A program made the translations under genes and the position numbers. The notes beneath the pieces were generated by a model. The model did no database searches, had not been told where the DNA came from, and saw only the letters and a program-made list of their open reading frames with translations. This document shows, one piece after another, positions 8,414-19,132 of a stretch of 64,000 nucleotides of DNA. The stretch covers positions 124,001-188,000 of the forward strand of contig JACKNV010000002.1 in the NCBI GenBank assembly GCA_024234735.1, read 5' to 3'. The stretch comes from Pseudomonadales bacterium. Its GTDB lineage: Bacteria; Pseudomonadota; Gammaproteobacteria; Pseudomonadales; Halieaceae. Positions within the stretch are counted from its first letter, which is position 1. Each line of letters starts with the position of its first letter.

Positions 8414-9579
8414 CGGTTGCGCCGTATCACATCCACCGCGTCGATCTCTGGATCGGCCCGAGCGGGCAGCCGGTCGGCGTCGATCTGGTGACTGAAGTCC
8501 GACATGGTGGTGGTGGAGGTATCGTGGGCGAAGGTCGGTTTGCTGCACATGTAGCCGAGCAGCAGGCGCACCATGTTTTCCAGGCTGCTGAAGTGGGTGC
8601 GCTCGACGCTGTGGGTGGCGTCCCCGGCAAAGGCGACCACCGCGGTGCGCACGTCGTGGCCCGCGGCGAGCGCCGCGGCGGCGTCGTTGTGGGAGGCCGC
8701 CAGCACGCGGCGTTGGCAGGGAATGTCGCTGCTGTCCGCCAGGTGTTGCAGGTGGGCGGTGAGGTGATAGTCGTAGGGCCCCGAGGCGTCGCCGTAGGCG
8801 ATGGTCAGACTGTCGAAGGACAGCGCCTCGGTGGCCGGCACCGAGGCAAAATCGACGGTCACCAGCTCGCTGACTTCCGGCAGGATGGCGCTGCCCGCGC
8901 CGCTGCCCACTGTTTCCGTGACGGTAAACAGCACGTAGATATCGCTGGGCAGCTCCAGTTTGTCTTCCACCACCCGCCTGATCGCGGCCAGCACTGCGGC
9001 GACCCCCGCCTTGTTGTCGATACCGCGACCGACGATGTAGCCGTTGTCGAGCACTTCCGGACGGCTGTTGCAAGCGATGAAATCGCCTACCTCGATGCCC
9101 AGCGCCCGGGTGGCGGCCTCGTCCAGTACCGGCTCGTCGAGGCGCAGCTCGATATGATCCCAGTCCATGGGTACGGCGTCGACGCCGCTGTCGCGGTGAA
9201 CTCCCCAGGTCACTGTCGGCAGCAGCGTGCCGGTGTAGGCGGCCGACTCGGCGAACACGGTGACCCGGGCGCCCTCGGCGAAGCGGCTGCTCCAGTAACC
9301 GATCGGCGCCACCAGCAGACGGCCGTCGGGCTTGATGCGACGGACCATCGCCCCGATGCTGTCCACGTGGTTTACCACCGCCCTGGCGGGGTCGCGCTCC
9401 CCTGAGGAGACACCCGGCAGGCGCGCCCTCACGGTGCCCCGGCGGGTGATGTCGTAGTCTACCTGCAGGGCCTCGAGCTGGCTGCAGATATAGCGGCTGA
9501 TCTCGTTGGTAAAGCCGCTGGGGCTGGGTATGGCCAGCAGTTCCAGCAGGGTGGATTTCAGTTGCTGCCGTTCACTCAC
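8410..9579 (-). CDS. M42 family peptidase of the NAGGN osmoprotectant cluster (copy 1)
   Basis: A 389-residue M42-fold protein that follows ngg with an eight-base overlap. It has VNHVDSIGA, GRGIDNKAGVAA and DATHSVERTH as in its neighbour, but at the key pair it reads Glu222-Thr223 (TVTETVGSG) where copy 2 has Glu-Glu. In characterised M42 enzymes the first Glu is the catalytic base and the second is a metal ligand, so one ligand appears substituted. The protein may bind metal differently or have lost peptidase activity. The operon context (asnO, ngg, M42) supports the NAGGN assignment. Confidence 0.87.
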   Translation of the reverse strand: MSERQQLKSTLLELLAIPSPSGFTNEISRYICSQLEALQVDYDITRRGTVRARLPGVSSGERDPARAVVNHVDSIGAMVRRIKPDGRLLVAPIGYWSSRFAEGARVTVFAESAAYTGTLLPTVTWGVHRDSGVDAVPMDWDHIELRLDEPVLDEAATRALGIEVGDFIACNSRPEVLDNGYIVGRGIDNKAGVAAVLAAIRRVVEDKLELPSDIYVLFTVTETVGSGAGSAILPEVSELVTVDFASVPATEALSFDSLTIAYGDASGPYDYHLTAHLQHLADSSDIPCQRRVLAASHNDAAAALAAGHDVRTAVVAFAGDATHSVERTHFSSLENMVRLLLGYMCSKPTFAHDTSTTTMSDFSHQIDADRLPARADPEIDAVDVIRRNR

Positions 9580-11368
9580 CTCGATTTACTCCGCTTTTTG
9601 GCGTGTCATGCACGCTGGTGGACAGGGGGAACAGCAGGTCGACAAAGCGTTGCGCGGTCGGCTGCGGCTCGTGGTTCGCCAGCCCGACTCGCTCGTTCGC
9701 CTCGATGATCACATAGTCGGGCCCCGCCTGGCCTGACCCGGCCGGGTCGGACACCATGAAATCCAGGCCGACCACGGGAATATGCAGGTGCTGGGCGGCC
9801 TGTTCGGCGGCCTCCACCAGCACCGGGTGGAGGGTGTCGGTGACGTCGTGGATGGTGCCCCCGGTGTGGAAGTTCGCCGTCTTGCGCACTTGCACGCTGC
9901 GTCCGGATTCGACCACCGAGGAAAGCTCGAGCCGCTGTTCCGCCAGGCATGCAACGGTATCGTTGTCTATCGGAATGCTGCTCTCTCCCTGGGACGAGGC
10001 ACTGCGGCGCCGGCTCAGTTTCTCGATCAGTTGCTCCAGGCTGTGCTTGCCATCGCCGACCACCTCCGGCGGTTTGCGGATCGCTGCCGCAACCACCGTG
10101 TAGCCGATGACGACGATGCGCAGATCCTGGCCGGGATGGCAGGACTCCAGCAGCACCCGGTCGTGATAGCGCGCCGCCGCGGCGATCGCTGTCTCCAGGG
10201 TTTCCGGGCTGTCGACCCCCACGGTGATGCCCAGGCCCTGCTCGCCAATGGCGGGTTTAACCACCACCTGCCCGTGCTGCTCGAGGAAGGCGACATTGGC
10301 ATCGGTGCGCCCCGCTATCCGGTAGGCGGGGGTGCGCAGGCCGGCGCGCTGCAGCCAGCGGTGGGTGACCAGCTTGTCCTGGCAGCGGCTCATGGCGACC
10401 GCCGAGGTCAGCTCGCTGAGGGACTCCCGGCAGTCTATCCGCGTGCTGCCGCGGCTGAGGCGGAAGTAGCCCTCGGCGGCGTCGAGGACCTCCACCGAGA
10501 TGCCGCGCGAGCGCGCCTCGTCGACGATAATACGGGCGTAGGGGTTGAGGTCCTCTTCCAGTTCAGGGCCGAGGAACAGGGTCTCGTTGTAGGCGTTTTT
10601 GTTCTTGATGGCGAAAGTGTGAATCTGGCGGAACCCCAGCTTTTCATAGAGCATTTTGGCTTGCTGGTTGTCGTGCAGCACGCTCAGGTCCATGTAGCTG
10701 CACTGCCTGGTGTAGAAATAGTCGGCCAGGTGGCGCAATAACAACTCGCCGATACCCGGGTGGCTCGCCTGGGGATCCACCGCGAGGCACCACAGGCTGG
10801 AACCGCGGGAGGGGTCGTCGAACAGGGCCACGTGGTCGATGCCCATGACGGTACCCACAACCGCACGGGTATTGTCGTCGACGGCGACCAGCCAGACGAT
10901 CTCCGCCGCGGCGCGCTGCTCCCAGATGTACTCGGGGTCGGTGGGGACCATGTCGCGCTTGAGGTATAACTCGTTGATTGCTTGCGCCTGGTCTGCGGAC
11001 GCCACCCGGCACACGGTGATGCCCGGTGAGGCCTGTGGATCCACCAGGATGCCGGTCAAATCCAAGCGGTAGGTGTCGGAGGGGTCCAGAAAGAGTGTCT
11101 GCGGCGCCGCCGCCAGGACCACGTGCGGGTCGGCCACGTACATGGCGATATCGCGCTTGCCCGGCGACTCGTGTACCAGTTGGTCGGCGATATCCGCGGG
11201 TCGCCTGAAAGTATGGCCCATCAGGATTCGCCCCCAGCCGCAATCGATGGACACGTTTTCCCGCAGCGGAGCGGCATCCGCCTGGCGCTCGCGAATGGCG
11301 ACCAGGTGCTGGTAGGAGGGGGGCTGGTCGGTAAAGCGCATGTCCCCTGTCCAGGCGGTATCACTCAT
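9572..11368 (-). CDS. ngg: N-acetylglutaminylglutamine synthetase (GNAT plus ATP-grasp)
   Basis: A 598-residue two-domain protein. Residues about 110-260 form a GNAT acetyltransferase domain (LAVDPQASHPGIGELLLRHL region). The C-terminal half is an ATP-grasp ligase related to cyanophycin synthetase and RimK (VVKPAIGEQGLGI loop, then VVGLDFM and IIEANER near the end). The family joins acetylation and peptide-bond formation to make N-acetylglutaminylglutamine from glutamine. The ATG at 11368 begins two bases after the asnO stop; an in-frame upstream start would run into asnO and was not used. Its 3' end overlaps the first M42 gene. Salt-induced expression is known for related systems. Confidence 0.9.
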   Translation of the reverse strand: MSDTAWTGDMRFTDQPPSYQHLVAIRERQADAAPLRENVSIDCGWGRILMGHTFRRPADIADQLVHESPGKRDIAMYVADPHVVLAAAPQTLFLDPSDTYRLDLTGILVDPQASPGITVCRVASADQAQAINELYLKRDMVPTDPEYIWEQRAAAEIVWLVAVDDNTRAVVGTVMGIDHVALFDDPSRGSSLWCLAVDPQASHPGIGELLLRHLADYFYTRQCSYMDLSVLHDNQQAKMLYEKLGFRQIHTFAIKNKNAYNETLFLGPELEEDLNPYARIIVDEARSRGISVEVLDAAEGYFRLSRGSTRIDCRESLSELTSAVAMSRCQDKLVTHRWLQRAGLRTPAYRIAGRTDANVAFLEQHGQVVVKPAIGEQGLGITVGVDSPETLETAIAAAARYHDRVLLESCHPGQDLRIVVIGYTVVAAAIRKPPEVVGDGKHSLEQLIEKLSRRRSASSQGESSIPIDNDTVACLAEQRLELSSVVESGRSVQVRKTANFHTGGTIHDVTDTLHPVLVEAAEQAAQHLHIPVVGLDFMVSDPAGSGQAGPDYVIIEANERVGLANHEPQPTAQRFVDLLFPLSTSVHDTPKSGVNRGE

Positions 11369-11370
11369 CG

Positions 11371-13143
11371 TCAGACTCCCTGGGCCTGCAGCCACAGTTC
11401 CAGCAGGCCCACCTGCCACAGTTTCGAGCCCCGCAGGGGGGTGATGTGCTCGTGGGGCGCGTCCAGCAGGGTCTCGATGTAGTCGGACTGGTACAGCCCG
11501 CGCGCCCGGGCGGTATCGCTGAGCAGCGCGTCGCGCACGTACTCCAGCACCGGACCCTCCAGGTATTTGAGTGCGGGGACCGGAAAGTAGCCCTTGGGGC
11601 GATCGATCACCGCGGCCGGGATGACCGAGCGCGCCGCCTCTTTCAGCACTTTCTTGCCGCCGTCACCCAGTTTGTGTCGCGAGGGTATGCGCGCGGCATA
11701 CTCCACCAGGTGGTGGTCGAGGAACGGCACCCGCGCCTCCAGGCCCCAGGCCATGGTCATGTTGTCGACCCGCTTTACTGGATCGTCCACCAGCATGGTG
11801 GTGATGTCGATGCGCAGGGCCTTGTCCACCGGATCATCGGCACCGGACGTGGCAAAGTGGTCGCGCACGTAGTCTCCGGCGTGATCGCCGTGGGCGAATG
11901 GGGCAGTGACCAGCCGGCAGTAATCGGCGTAGTCGCGATCGAAAAACGCCGCCTGGTAATCCTCGAAGGGCGTCTGGCTGGCCACCAGGGGAGGGTACCA
12001 GTGATAACCGCCGAACACCTCGTCGGCGCCCTGTCCACTCTGTACCGCCCGGCATTCCCTGGCCACTTCCCGGGAGAGCAGATAGAAGCCGATGCAGTCG
12101 TGGCTGACCATGGGCTCCGACATGGCGGCAATCGCCGCGGGAAGCTCACGCAACAGCTCTGTCGAGGGTACGTGGATCTGGTGGTGGCGGGTGCCGAACT
12201 CCGCGGCCACGATATCGGAGTACTCGAACTCGTTGCCCTGTTCACCCCTGACGGATTCAAAGCCGACGGAAAAGGTGTGCAGGCCCTGGGTGCCGGCCTC
12301 GGCCATCAGGCCCACCAGCAGGCTGGAGTCGATGCCCCCCGACAGCAGCACCCCGACGTCGACCGCCGCCAGCTGGCGCTTGCGAACCGCTCGGCGCAAC
12401 TCCGCCAGCAGGCCGTCGCGCCAGTCTTCGAAACTGCGCTGCTCGTCGTCCCGTTCGCGGTCGAACGACAGCTGCCAGTAGCGCTGCTCGCGAACGCTGC
12501 CATCGGCCTCGATTGTCATGGTGGTGGCTGGCGCCATTTTGCGCACCCCGCTGACGATGGTCTGCGTCGGCGGTACGACTGCGTGAAAACTCAGGTAGAA
12601 ATTGAGCGCGCGGGGGTCGATTCCGGTGTCGATGTCGCCCCCGGCCAGCAGTGCCGGCAGGCTGGAGGCGAAGCGCAGGCGCCGTTCGTCGCGGCTGAAG
12701 TACAGGGGCTTGATACCCAGGCGATCCCTGGCCAGGAAGGTGCGGCCGCTGTCGCGCTCCCAGATGGCGAAGGCGAACATGCCCTCCAGGCGCTCGACGA
12801 AATGCTCGCCCCAGGCGTGGTAGGCCTTCAATACAACTTCGGTGTCTCCGTCGGAGTAGAACACGTAGCCGGCGCCCTGCAGCTCGCTGCGCAGTGCCGG
12901 GTAGTTGTAGATGGCGCCGTTGAAAACAATCCCCAGGCCGAGTTGCGGGTCCACCATGGGCTGCTGCGAGGCGTTGCCCAGATCCATGATTTTCAAGCGC
13001 CGGTGGCCGAAACCGCGGTTGGCGTGCAGGTACAGGCCGTGGTCGTCAGGCCCGCGAGCCTGCATCTTGTCGTTGATTGCGCGCAGGCGCTGCGCATCGG
13101 CTGGCTGGTCGTCGAAGCGGATCTCGCCGCAAATACCACACAC
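11371..13143 (-). CDS. asnO: N-acetylglutaminylglutamine amidotransferase (AsnB-like)
   Basis: A 590-residue class II amidotransferase. Cys2 (MCGICGE) is the glutaminase nucleophile; the ATP-pyrophosphatase loop SGGIDSS lies at residues 268-274. It is shaped like asparagine synthetase, but its position directly before ngg identifies it as the enzyme amidating N-acetylglutaminylglutamine to NAGGN, a dipeptide osmolyte known from Sinorhizobium and Pseudomonas. It is the first gene of the minus-strand operon. The 176-base gap to the divergent TetR gene must contain the promoter, though no clear hexamers were picked out. Confidence 0.9.
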   Translation of the reverse strand: MCGICGEIRFDDQPADAQRLRAINDKMQARGPDDHGLYLHANRGFGHRRLKIMDLGNASQQPMVDPQLGLGIVFNGAIYNYPALRSELQGAGYVFYSDGDTEVVLKAYHAWGEHFVERLEGMFAFAIWERDSGRTFLARDRLGIKPLYFSRDERRLRFASSLPALLAGGDIDTGIDPRALNFYLSFHAVVPPTQTIVSGVRKMAPATTMTIEADGSVREQRYWQLSFDRERDDEQRSFEDWRDGLLAELRRAVRKRQLAAVDVGVLLSGGIDSSLLVGLMAEAGTQGLHTFSVGFESVRGEQGNEFEYSDIVAAEFGTRHHQIHVPSTELLRELPAAIAAMSEPMVSHDCIGFYLLSREVARECRAVQSGQGADEVFGGYHWYPPLVASQTPFEDYQAAFFDRDYADYCRLVTAPFAHGDHAGDYVRDHFATSGADDPVDKALRIDITTMLVDDPVKRVDNMTMAWGLEARVPFLDHHLVEYAARIPSRHKLGDGGKKVLKEAARSVIPAAVIDRPKGYFPVPALKYLEGPVLEYVRDALLSDTARARGLYQSDYIETLLDAPHEHITPLRGSKLWQVGLLELWLQAQGV

Positions 13144-13319
13144 GAATTGAATCCTCCAGTGGATGGATGGGAATTGGGTGGAATACGCACATCATATTTC
13201 ACTGGGGCCAGAAAATCACTTGTGGGCAATGTGTGGTGGCAAGATCGCTTCTGGACAGCGCCAAAAAAAGTGCATACCTTATGTCAATTATTGCGCTGCA
13301 ACGGGCGGGTCACGCGGTC

Positions 13320-13910
13320 ATGGCAAAACCTGAGCAAGTCCTGGTAACAGACGGCCGCCGCCTGAGAAGCGAGCGCAGTCGCCAGGCCACTATCGATGCC
13401 GCCGTGGCGCTGACCGAAGAGGGCGTACTGGTGCCTACCGCCCAGCAGATTGCCGACCGCGCCGGGGTCGGCATCCGCACTTTCTTCCGGCACTTCTCCG
13501 ATATGGAGACATTCTTCCAGGCAGTGGATGACCATATTCGAGATTCCTACGAGTCCCTGTTCATGGGCGGGGATCGGCGGGGTACCCTGGATGAACGCAT
13601 TCGCGGCGCCGTCGCGCGCCATGCGGCGGCCTACGAGACGGTCAAAAACACCATTTTGTCTACCCAGGCGCAACTGTGGCGTTACCAGACGCTGCGCCGG
13701 AATTACGCGCGCAGCCAGCGCGGGTTGCGCAGGGATCTGGAGGACTGGCTCCCGGAACTGCGCTCGGTTCCCGGCGCGCGGCGCGAGGCGGTCGATGCGG
13801 TCGCTTCCTTCGAGATGTGGCATCGCCTGCGCGCCCAGCAGGGCCTGAGCATCGCGGCCAGCACCGCTATCGTGGCCGAGCTGCTGACGAGTCTGGTCGG
13901 TGAGCATTGA
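13320..13910 (+). CDS. TetR family transcriptional regulator
   Basis: A 196-residue protein with an N-terminal TetR helix-turn-helix (PTAQQIADRAGVGIRTFFRH, residues about 40-59) and an all-helical ligand domain. The ATG at 13320 is preferred, with GGGCGGG upstream; an in-frame ATG at 13281 would add 13 residues. It is divergent from asnO and 28 bases upstream of the PfpI-like gene, so either could be a target. No ligand can be inferred. Confidence 0.85.
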   Translation: MAKPEQVLVTDGRRLRSERSRQATIDAAVALTEEGVLVPTAQQIADRAGVGIRTFFRHFSDMETFFQAVDDHIRDSYESLFMGGDRRGTLDERIRGAVARHAAAYETVKNTILSTQAQLWRYQTLRRNYARSQRGLRRDLEDWLPELRSVPGARREAVDAVASFEMWHRLRAQQGLSIAASTAIVAELLTSLVGEH

Positions 13911-13938
13911 CAGTATTTGATTGATCTGGAGGACACAC

Positions 13939-14790
13939 ATGAAAAAGATTCTGGTGGCCGGCGGTTGCCTGGCCCTGGTGGTGGCGTTGTTCCTGTTGGC
14001 CCTGCCCTCCATATTGCACCGTGCCGGCCTGCATCCGGAGTACACCGGCGAAACGATAGCGCTGCCCGGAAAACGGGCGCTGGTGATCACTACCAGTCAC
14101 GACCGCCTGGCCGCGCCGGGTGAGCAGGGGGGCAGGCCTACCGGGGTCATGGCATCGGAATTCACGCATCCGTACTACAGTTTCCTGGACGCGGGCATGA
14201 CCGTCGATCTGGCCAGTGTCCAGGGTGGGCAGGTTCCCATAGACCCGCAAACCCTGTGGTACATGATCCGCTCGCCGCAGGATGAGCGCTTTCTCGAGGA
14301 CCCGGTACTGCAGGAGAAAGTCCACCACTCGCTGAAAATCGATGATGTCGATTTCACCCGCTACGATATCGTGTTTCTGTCCGGCGGTTGGGGCGCGGCC
14401 TACGACCTGGGCCAGTCGCCGATACTGGCGGAAAAAATAACCGAGGCCTACTACAGCGACCGCCAGCCGGTCATCGGCGGCGTCTGCCACGGCGTGTTGG
14501 GGCTGATCGAGGCCAGGGACCGGGGCGGTGAACTGCTCATTGCCGGCCGCCGCATGACCGGGGTCAGCGACAAGCAGATCCGGGAGCTGGGCATCGAGGA
14601 TACCCCGCTGCACCCGGAATCCGCATTGCGCGAGGCGGGTGCGCGCTACGAAAGCGAGAGTGCTTTTCGCGACTTTTTCGCCACCCACGTGGCGGTGGAC
14701 GAGGAACAGCGTTTTGTGACCGGGCAGAACCAGAACTCGGGCGTGGAGACCGCGCAGCGCATGATGGCTATTGTCGCCGGGCGCCCCTGA
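13939..14790 (+). CDS. Membrane-anchored DJ-1/PfpI (class I glutaminase-like) protein
   Basis: A 283-residue protein that starts with MKKIL and a hydrophobic segment (residues 7-24, a signal anchor or signal peptide), followed by a DJ-1/PfpI-type domain. The nucleophile elbow is GGVCHGVLG, with FLSGGWGAAYDL before it. The family includes chaperones, glyoxalases and amidases; this sequence does not say which. GGAGG lies seven bases before the ATG. An envelope location is unusual for this fold. It is likely co-transcribed with the TetR gene just upstream. Confidence 0.8.
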   Translation: MKKILVAGGCLALVVALFLLALPSILHRAGLHPEYTGETIALPGKRALVITTSHDRLAAPGEQGGRPTGVMASEFTHPYYSFLDAGMTVDLASVQGGQVPIDPQTLWYMIRSPQDERFLEDPVLQEKVHHSLKIDDVDFTRYDIVFLSGGWGAAYDLGQSPILAEKITEAYYSDRQPVIGGVCHGVLGLIEARDRGGELLIAGRRMTGVSDKQIRELGIEDTPLHPESALREAGARYESESAFRDFFATHVAVDEEQRFVTGQNQNSGVETAQRMMAIVAGRP

Positions 14791-14913
14791 CCGCCGCGGC
14801 CGTGGGGAGTCGTCGGGGCATGGTTCGATAACGGCAGCTATCCTGTCAATATGCATAGCCGGGCAGCGGCCCCGTGGGGTGTCCGCCGAACCCATCGATC
14901 TGGAGGTGTGAGC

Positions 14914-15954
14914 GTGGCAACAGACAATCGGGTGCGACTCGCGGGTGCCCTGGGGTCGCCCTATACCCAGAAAATGGTGGCGCTGCTGCGCTACCGCAGG
15001 CTGCCCTATGACGTAACCTGGGGTGACCCGGGCGCGGCCTGCGACACCCTCGGCGTGGCCCGGCCGAGCCCGGTATTCATGCCGACTTTCTTCTTCGCCA
15101 ACGACGCCGGTGAGCTGCAGGCAGTCTGCGATTCCACTCCCATCATCCGCCGCCTGGAAGACATGTCCAGCGGGCGCTCCGTATTGCCCGCGGATCCGGC
15201 GCTGGCGTTTATCGACTACCTGATCGAGGACTTTGCCGACGAGTGGTGCACCAAATACATGTTCCACTACCGTTGGCACTACCCGCAGGACGCGGCCAAC
15301 GCAGCGGCACTGCTGCCCCTGGGACTGGATGTCAGCATGGACGGGGCGCAGTGGCGGCAAAGCCGGGATTGGATAGCCGAGCGCCAGATCGGGCGCCTGT
15401 ACGTGGTGGGCTCCAACGACACCACCGCCCCGGTCATCGACGCCAGCTACCGCCGTTTCCTGACGGCGCTGGAGAGCCATCTCGCCTGCCAGCCGTTCAT
15501 GCTGGGGAGGCGCCCCGGGGCGGGGGATTTCGGCCTGTACGGCCAGCTCTCCCAACTGGTGGGCTTCGACCCCACTCCGCGGGCCATCGCCCACGAGGTG
15601 GCGCCCCGCACCGTGGCCTGGGTCGACCATATGCGCGACCAGAGCGGCCTGGAGCCGGAGGAGGCCGACTGGCTTGCGCTGGAAGAGCAGGCGCCGAGCC
15701 TGCGCGCGCTGCTGGCGGAAATCGGCCGGGTCTACGTGCCGGCCCAACTCGCCAATGCCAGGGCGGTGAGTTCGGGTGAGCAGACCTGGGAATGCGAGAT
15801 CGACGGGTCGCCCTGGACCCAGCGCAGTTTTGCCTACCAGGCCAAGTGCCTGCAGTGGACCAACGACCGCTACCGGGCGCTGGCGACGGCCGATCGCGCC
15901 CGGGTGGACCGCCTGCTGGCAGGCACCGGCGTGGAGGCCATGCTGGGCGATTAG
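14914..15954 (+). CDS. Glutathione S-transferase-like protein, extended
   Basis: A 346-residue protein with an N-terminal thioredoxin-like GST domain (GSPYTQKMVALLRYRRLPYD, residues about 13-32) and a helical C-terminal domain. It is over 100 residues longer than a typical 200-220-residue GST; the extra length forms the C-terminus. GGAGG at 14902-14906 selects the GTG at 14914; a GTG at 14908 is also in frame. No biochemical substrate can be assigned. The gap to the ATPase operon is only 79 bases. Confidence 0.75.
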   Translation: MATDNRVRLAGALGSPYTQKMVALLRYRRLPYDVTWGDPGAACDTLGVARPSPVFMPTFFFANDAGELQAVCDSTPIIRRLEDMSSGRSVLPADPALAFIDYLIEDFADEWCTKYMFHYRWHYPQDAANAAALLPLGLDVSMDGAQWRQSRDWIAERQIGRLYVVGSNDTTAPVIDASYRRFLTALESHLACQPFMLGRRPGAGDFGLYGQLSQLVGFDPTPRAIAHEVAPRTVAWVDHMRDQSGLEPEEADWLALEEQAPSLRALLAEIGRVYVPAQLANARAVSSGEQTWECEIDGSPWTQRSFAYQAKCLQWTNDRYRALATADRARVDRLLAGTGVEAMLGD

Positions 15955-16021
15955 CGCTCGCCGTTGGTAATGCTGCCCCGGCCGCCGCGACCAGGTGCGT
16001 ACCATACTCCCCGATTTGGGC

Positions 16022-17844
<1,823 letters not shown>

Positions 17845-17849
17845 TGGCG

Positions 17850-18119
17850 ATGCCCGAAGACAATCACCTCAGTGAGAAGATAGAGCGCCAGGCGCGGCGA
17901 ATCCGCAAGGCCGAAAGGGAGCGGCCCACCCTGCTTGCCCAGACGGCCTACATCGGTACCCTGGGGCTGCTGTTCGTTTTGCCGGTGATAGGTGGCGCCT
18001 ACCTGGGGCAGTGGCTGGATGGCCTGGCGTCGGGGTATTCCATCCGCTGGACCACCAGCCTTATTCTGGTGGGCGTGTTCGTCGGCGCCTGGAACGTTTA
18101 TCTGTTCATCAGGGAGTAG
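17850..18119 (+). CDS. atpQ: AtpQ-like (AtpZ/AtpI family) small membrane subunit
   Basis: An 89-residue protein with a charged N-terminus and two transmembrane segments (about residues 30-52 and 62-84) separated by LDGLASGYSIRW. This pattern fits the ATPase gene-1/AtpZ family called AtpQ in N-ATPase operons, thought to help c-ring assembly or bind divalent ions. ATG 17850 was chosen; GTG 17844, overlapping the atpC stop, is possible. Only five bases separate it from atpB, so the usual next gene atpR is absent. Confidence 0.75.
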   Translation: MPEDNHLSEKIERQARRIRKAERERPTLLAQTAYIGTLGLLFVLPVIGGAYLGQWLDGLASGYSIRWTTSLILVGVFVGAWNVYLFIRE

Positions 18120-18124
18120 GGTGG

Positions 18125-18811
18125 GTGGCAGCAGCGGATCTACAGATCGCCCCGGTGATCGAACTCGGCCCCCTGGTCATCACCAGTACGGTGGTGACCA
18201 CCTGGGTGATTATCGCCGTGATCTGGCTGTGCTGCTGGCTGCTGGCGCGCCGTATCGCCCTGCAGCCGGGGCCGTTCCAGACCGCGGCGGAAGGCGTGGT
18301 CACCACCATCACCGACGCCATCGCCGAGGTGGCTCCCGATCACGCACAGCGCATCATGCCATTTATCGCCAGCCTGTGGATTTACCTGGTGATCGCCAAC
18401 CTGACCGGGCTCATCCCGGGGGCACACTCGCCGACGCGGGATCTCTCGGCCACCGCGGCGCTGGCGTTCCTGGTGTTCCTGTCGACCCACTGGTTCGGCA
18501 TCCGTATCCAGGGCCTGGGGAATTACCTGCGCCACTACCTCAGGCCCAGCCCGGTGCTGCTGCCGTTCCACCTGATCAGCGAGGTCACCCGTACCATCGC
18601 CCTGGCGGTGCGCCTGTTCGGCAATATGATGAGCCTGGAGATGGCGGCGTTGCTGATCCTGCTGGTAGCCGGATTCCTGGCGCCGGTGCCGATCCTCATG
18701 CTGCACATCATCGAAGCGCTGGTGCAGGCCTACATTTTCGGAATGCTGGCGCTGATTTATGTCGCCGGTGGCATACAATCCCAACAACGTCCTGAATCGG
18801 AGAAGGAGTAG
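18125..18811 (+). CDS. atpB: N-type F-ATPase subunit a
   Basis: A 228-residue polytopic protein with five or six hydrophobic segments. The channel helix EVTRTIALAVRLFGNMMS contains the conserved Arg that faces the c-ring carboxylate, and the next helices read LMLHIIEALVQAYIFGMLALIY, as in other a subunits. The start is the GTG at 18125, with GGAG upstream at the atpQ end. It forms the ion half-channels of F0. Confidence 0.92.
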   Translation: MAAADLQIAPVIELGPLVITSTVVTTWVIIAVIWLCCWLLARRIALQPGPFQTAAEGVVTTITDAIAEVAPDHAQRIMPFIASLWIYLVIANLTGLIPGAHSPTRDLSATAALAFLVFLSTHWFGIRIQGLGNYLRHYLRPSPVLLPFHLISEVTRTIALAVRLFGNMMSLEMAALLILLVAGFLAPVPILMLHIIEALVQAYIFGMLALIYVAGGIQSQQRPESEKE

Positions 18812-19081
<270 letters not shown>

Positions 19082-19132
19082 CCCGGACCCTGCAATGCAG
19101 CCGACAAGCCGGACTACAGGAAACATTTCGCC

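Noticed and set aside
11371..13143. Asparagine synthetase B as the function of the AsnB-like gene
   Set aside because: Overall family fits, but the tight linkage with ngg and M42 genes points to the NAGGN amidotransferase.
11446..13347. Long open frame (633 codons) on the plus strand
   Set aside because: It is antisense to asnO, whose class II amidotransferase motifs are complete. No ribosome site or known domain supports it.
13867..16005. Long open frame (712 codons) on the minus strand
   Set aside because: It is antisense to the PfpI-like and GST-like genes, which have ribosome sites and recognisable motifs; its translation is low-complexity Arg/Gly/His-rich, as expected for a shadow in GC-rich DNA.
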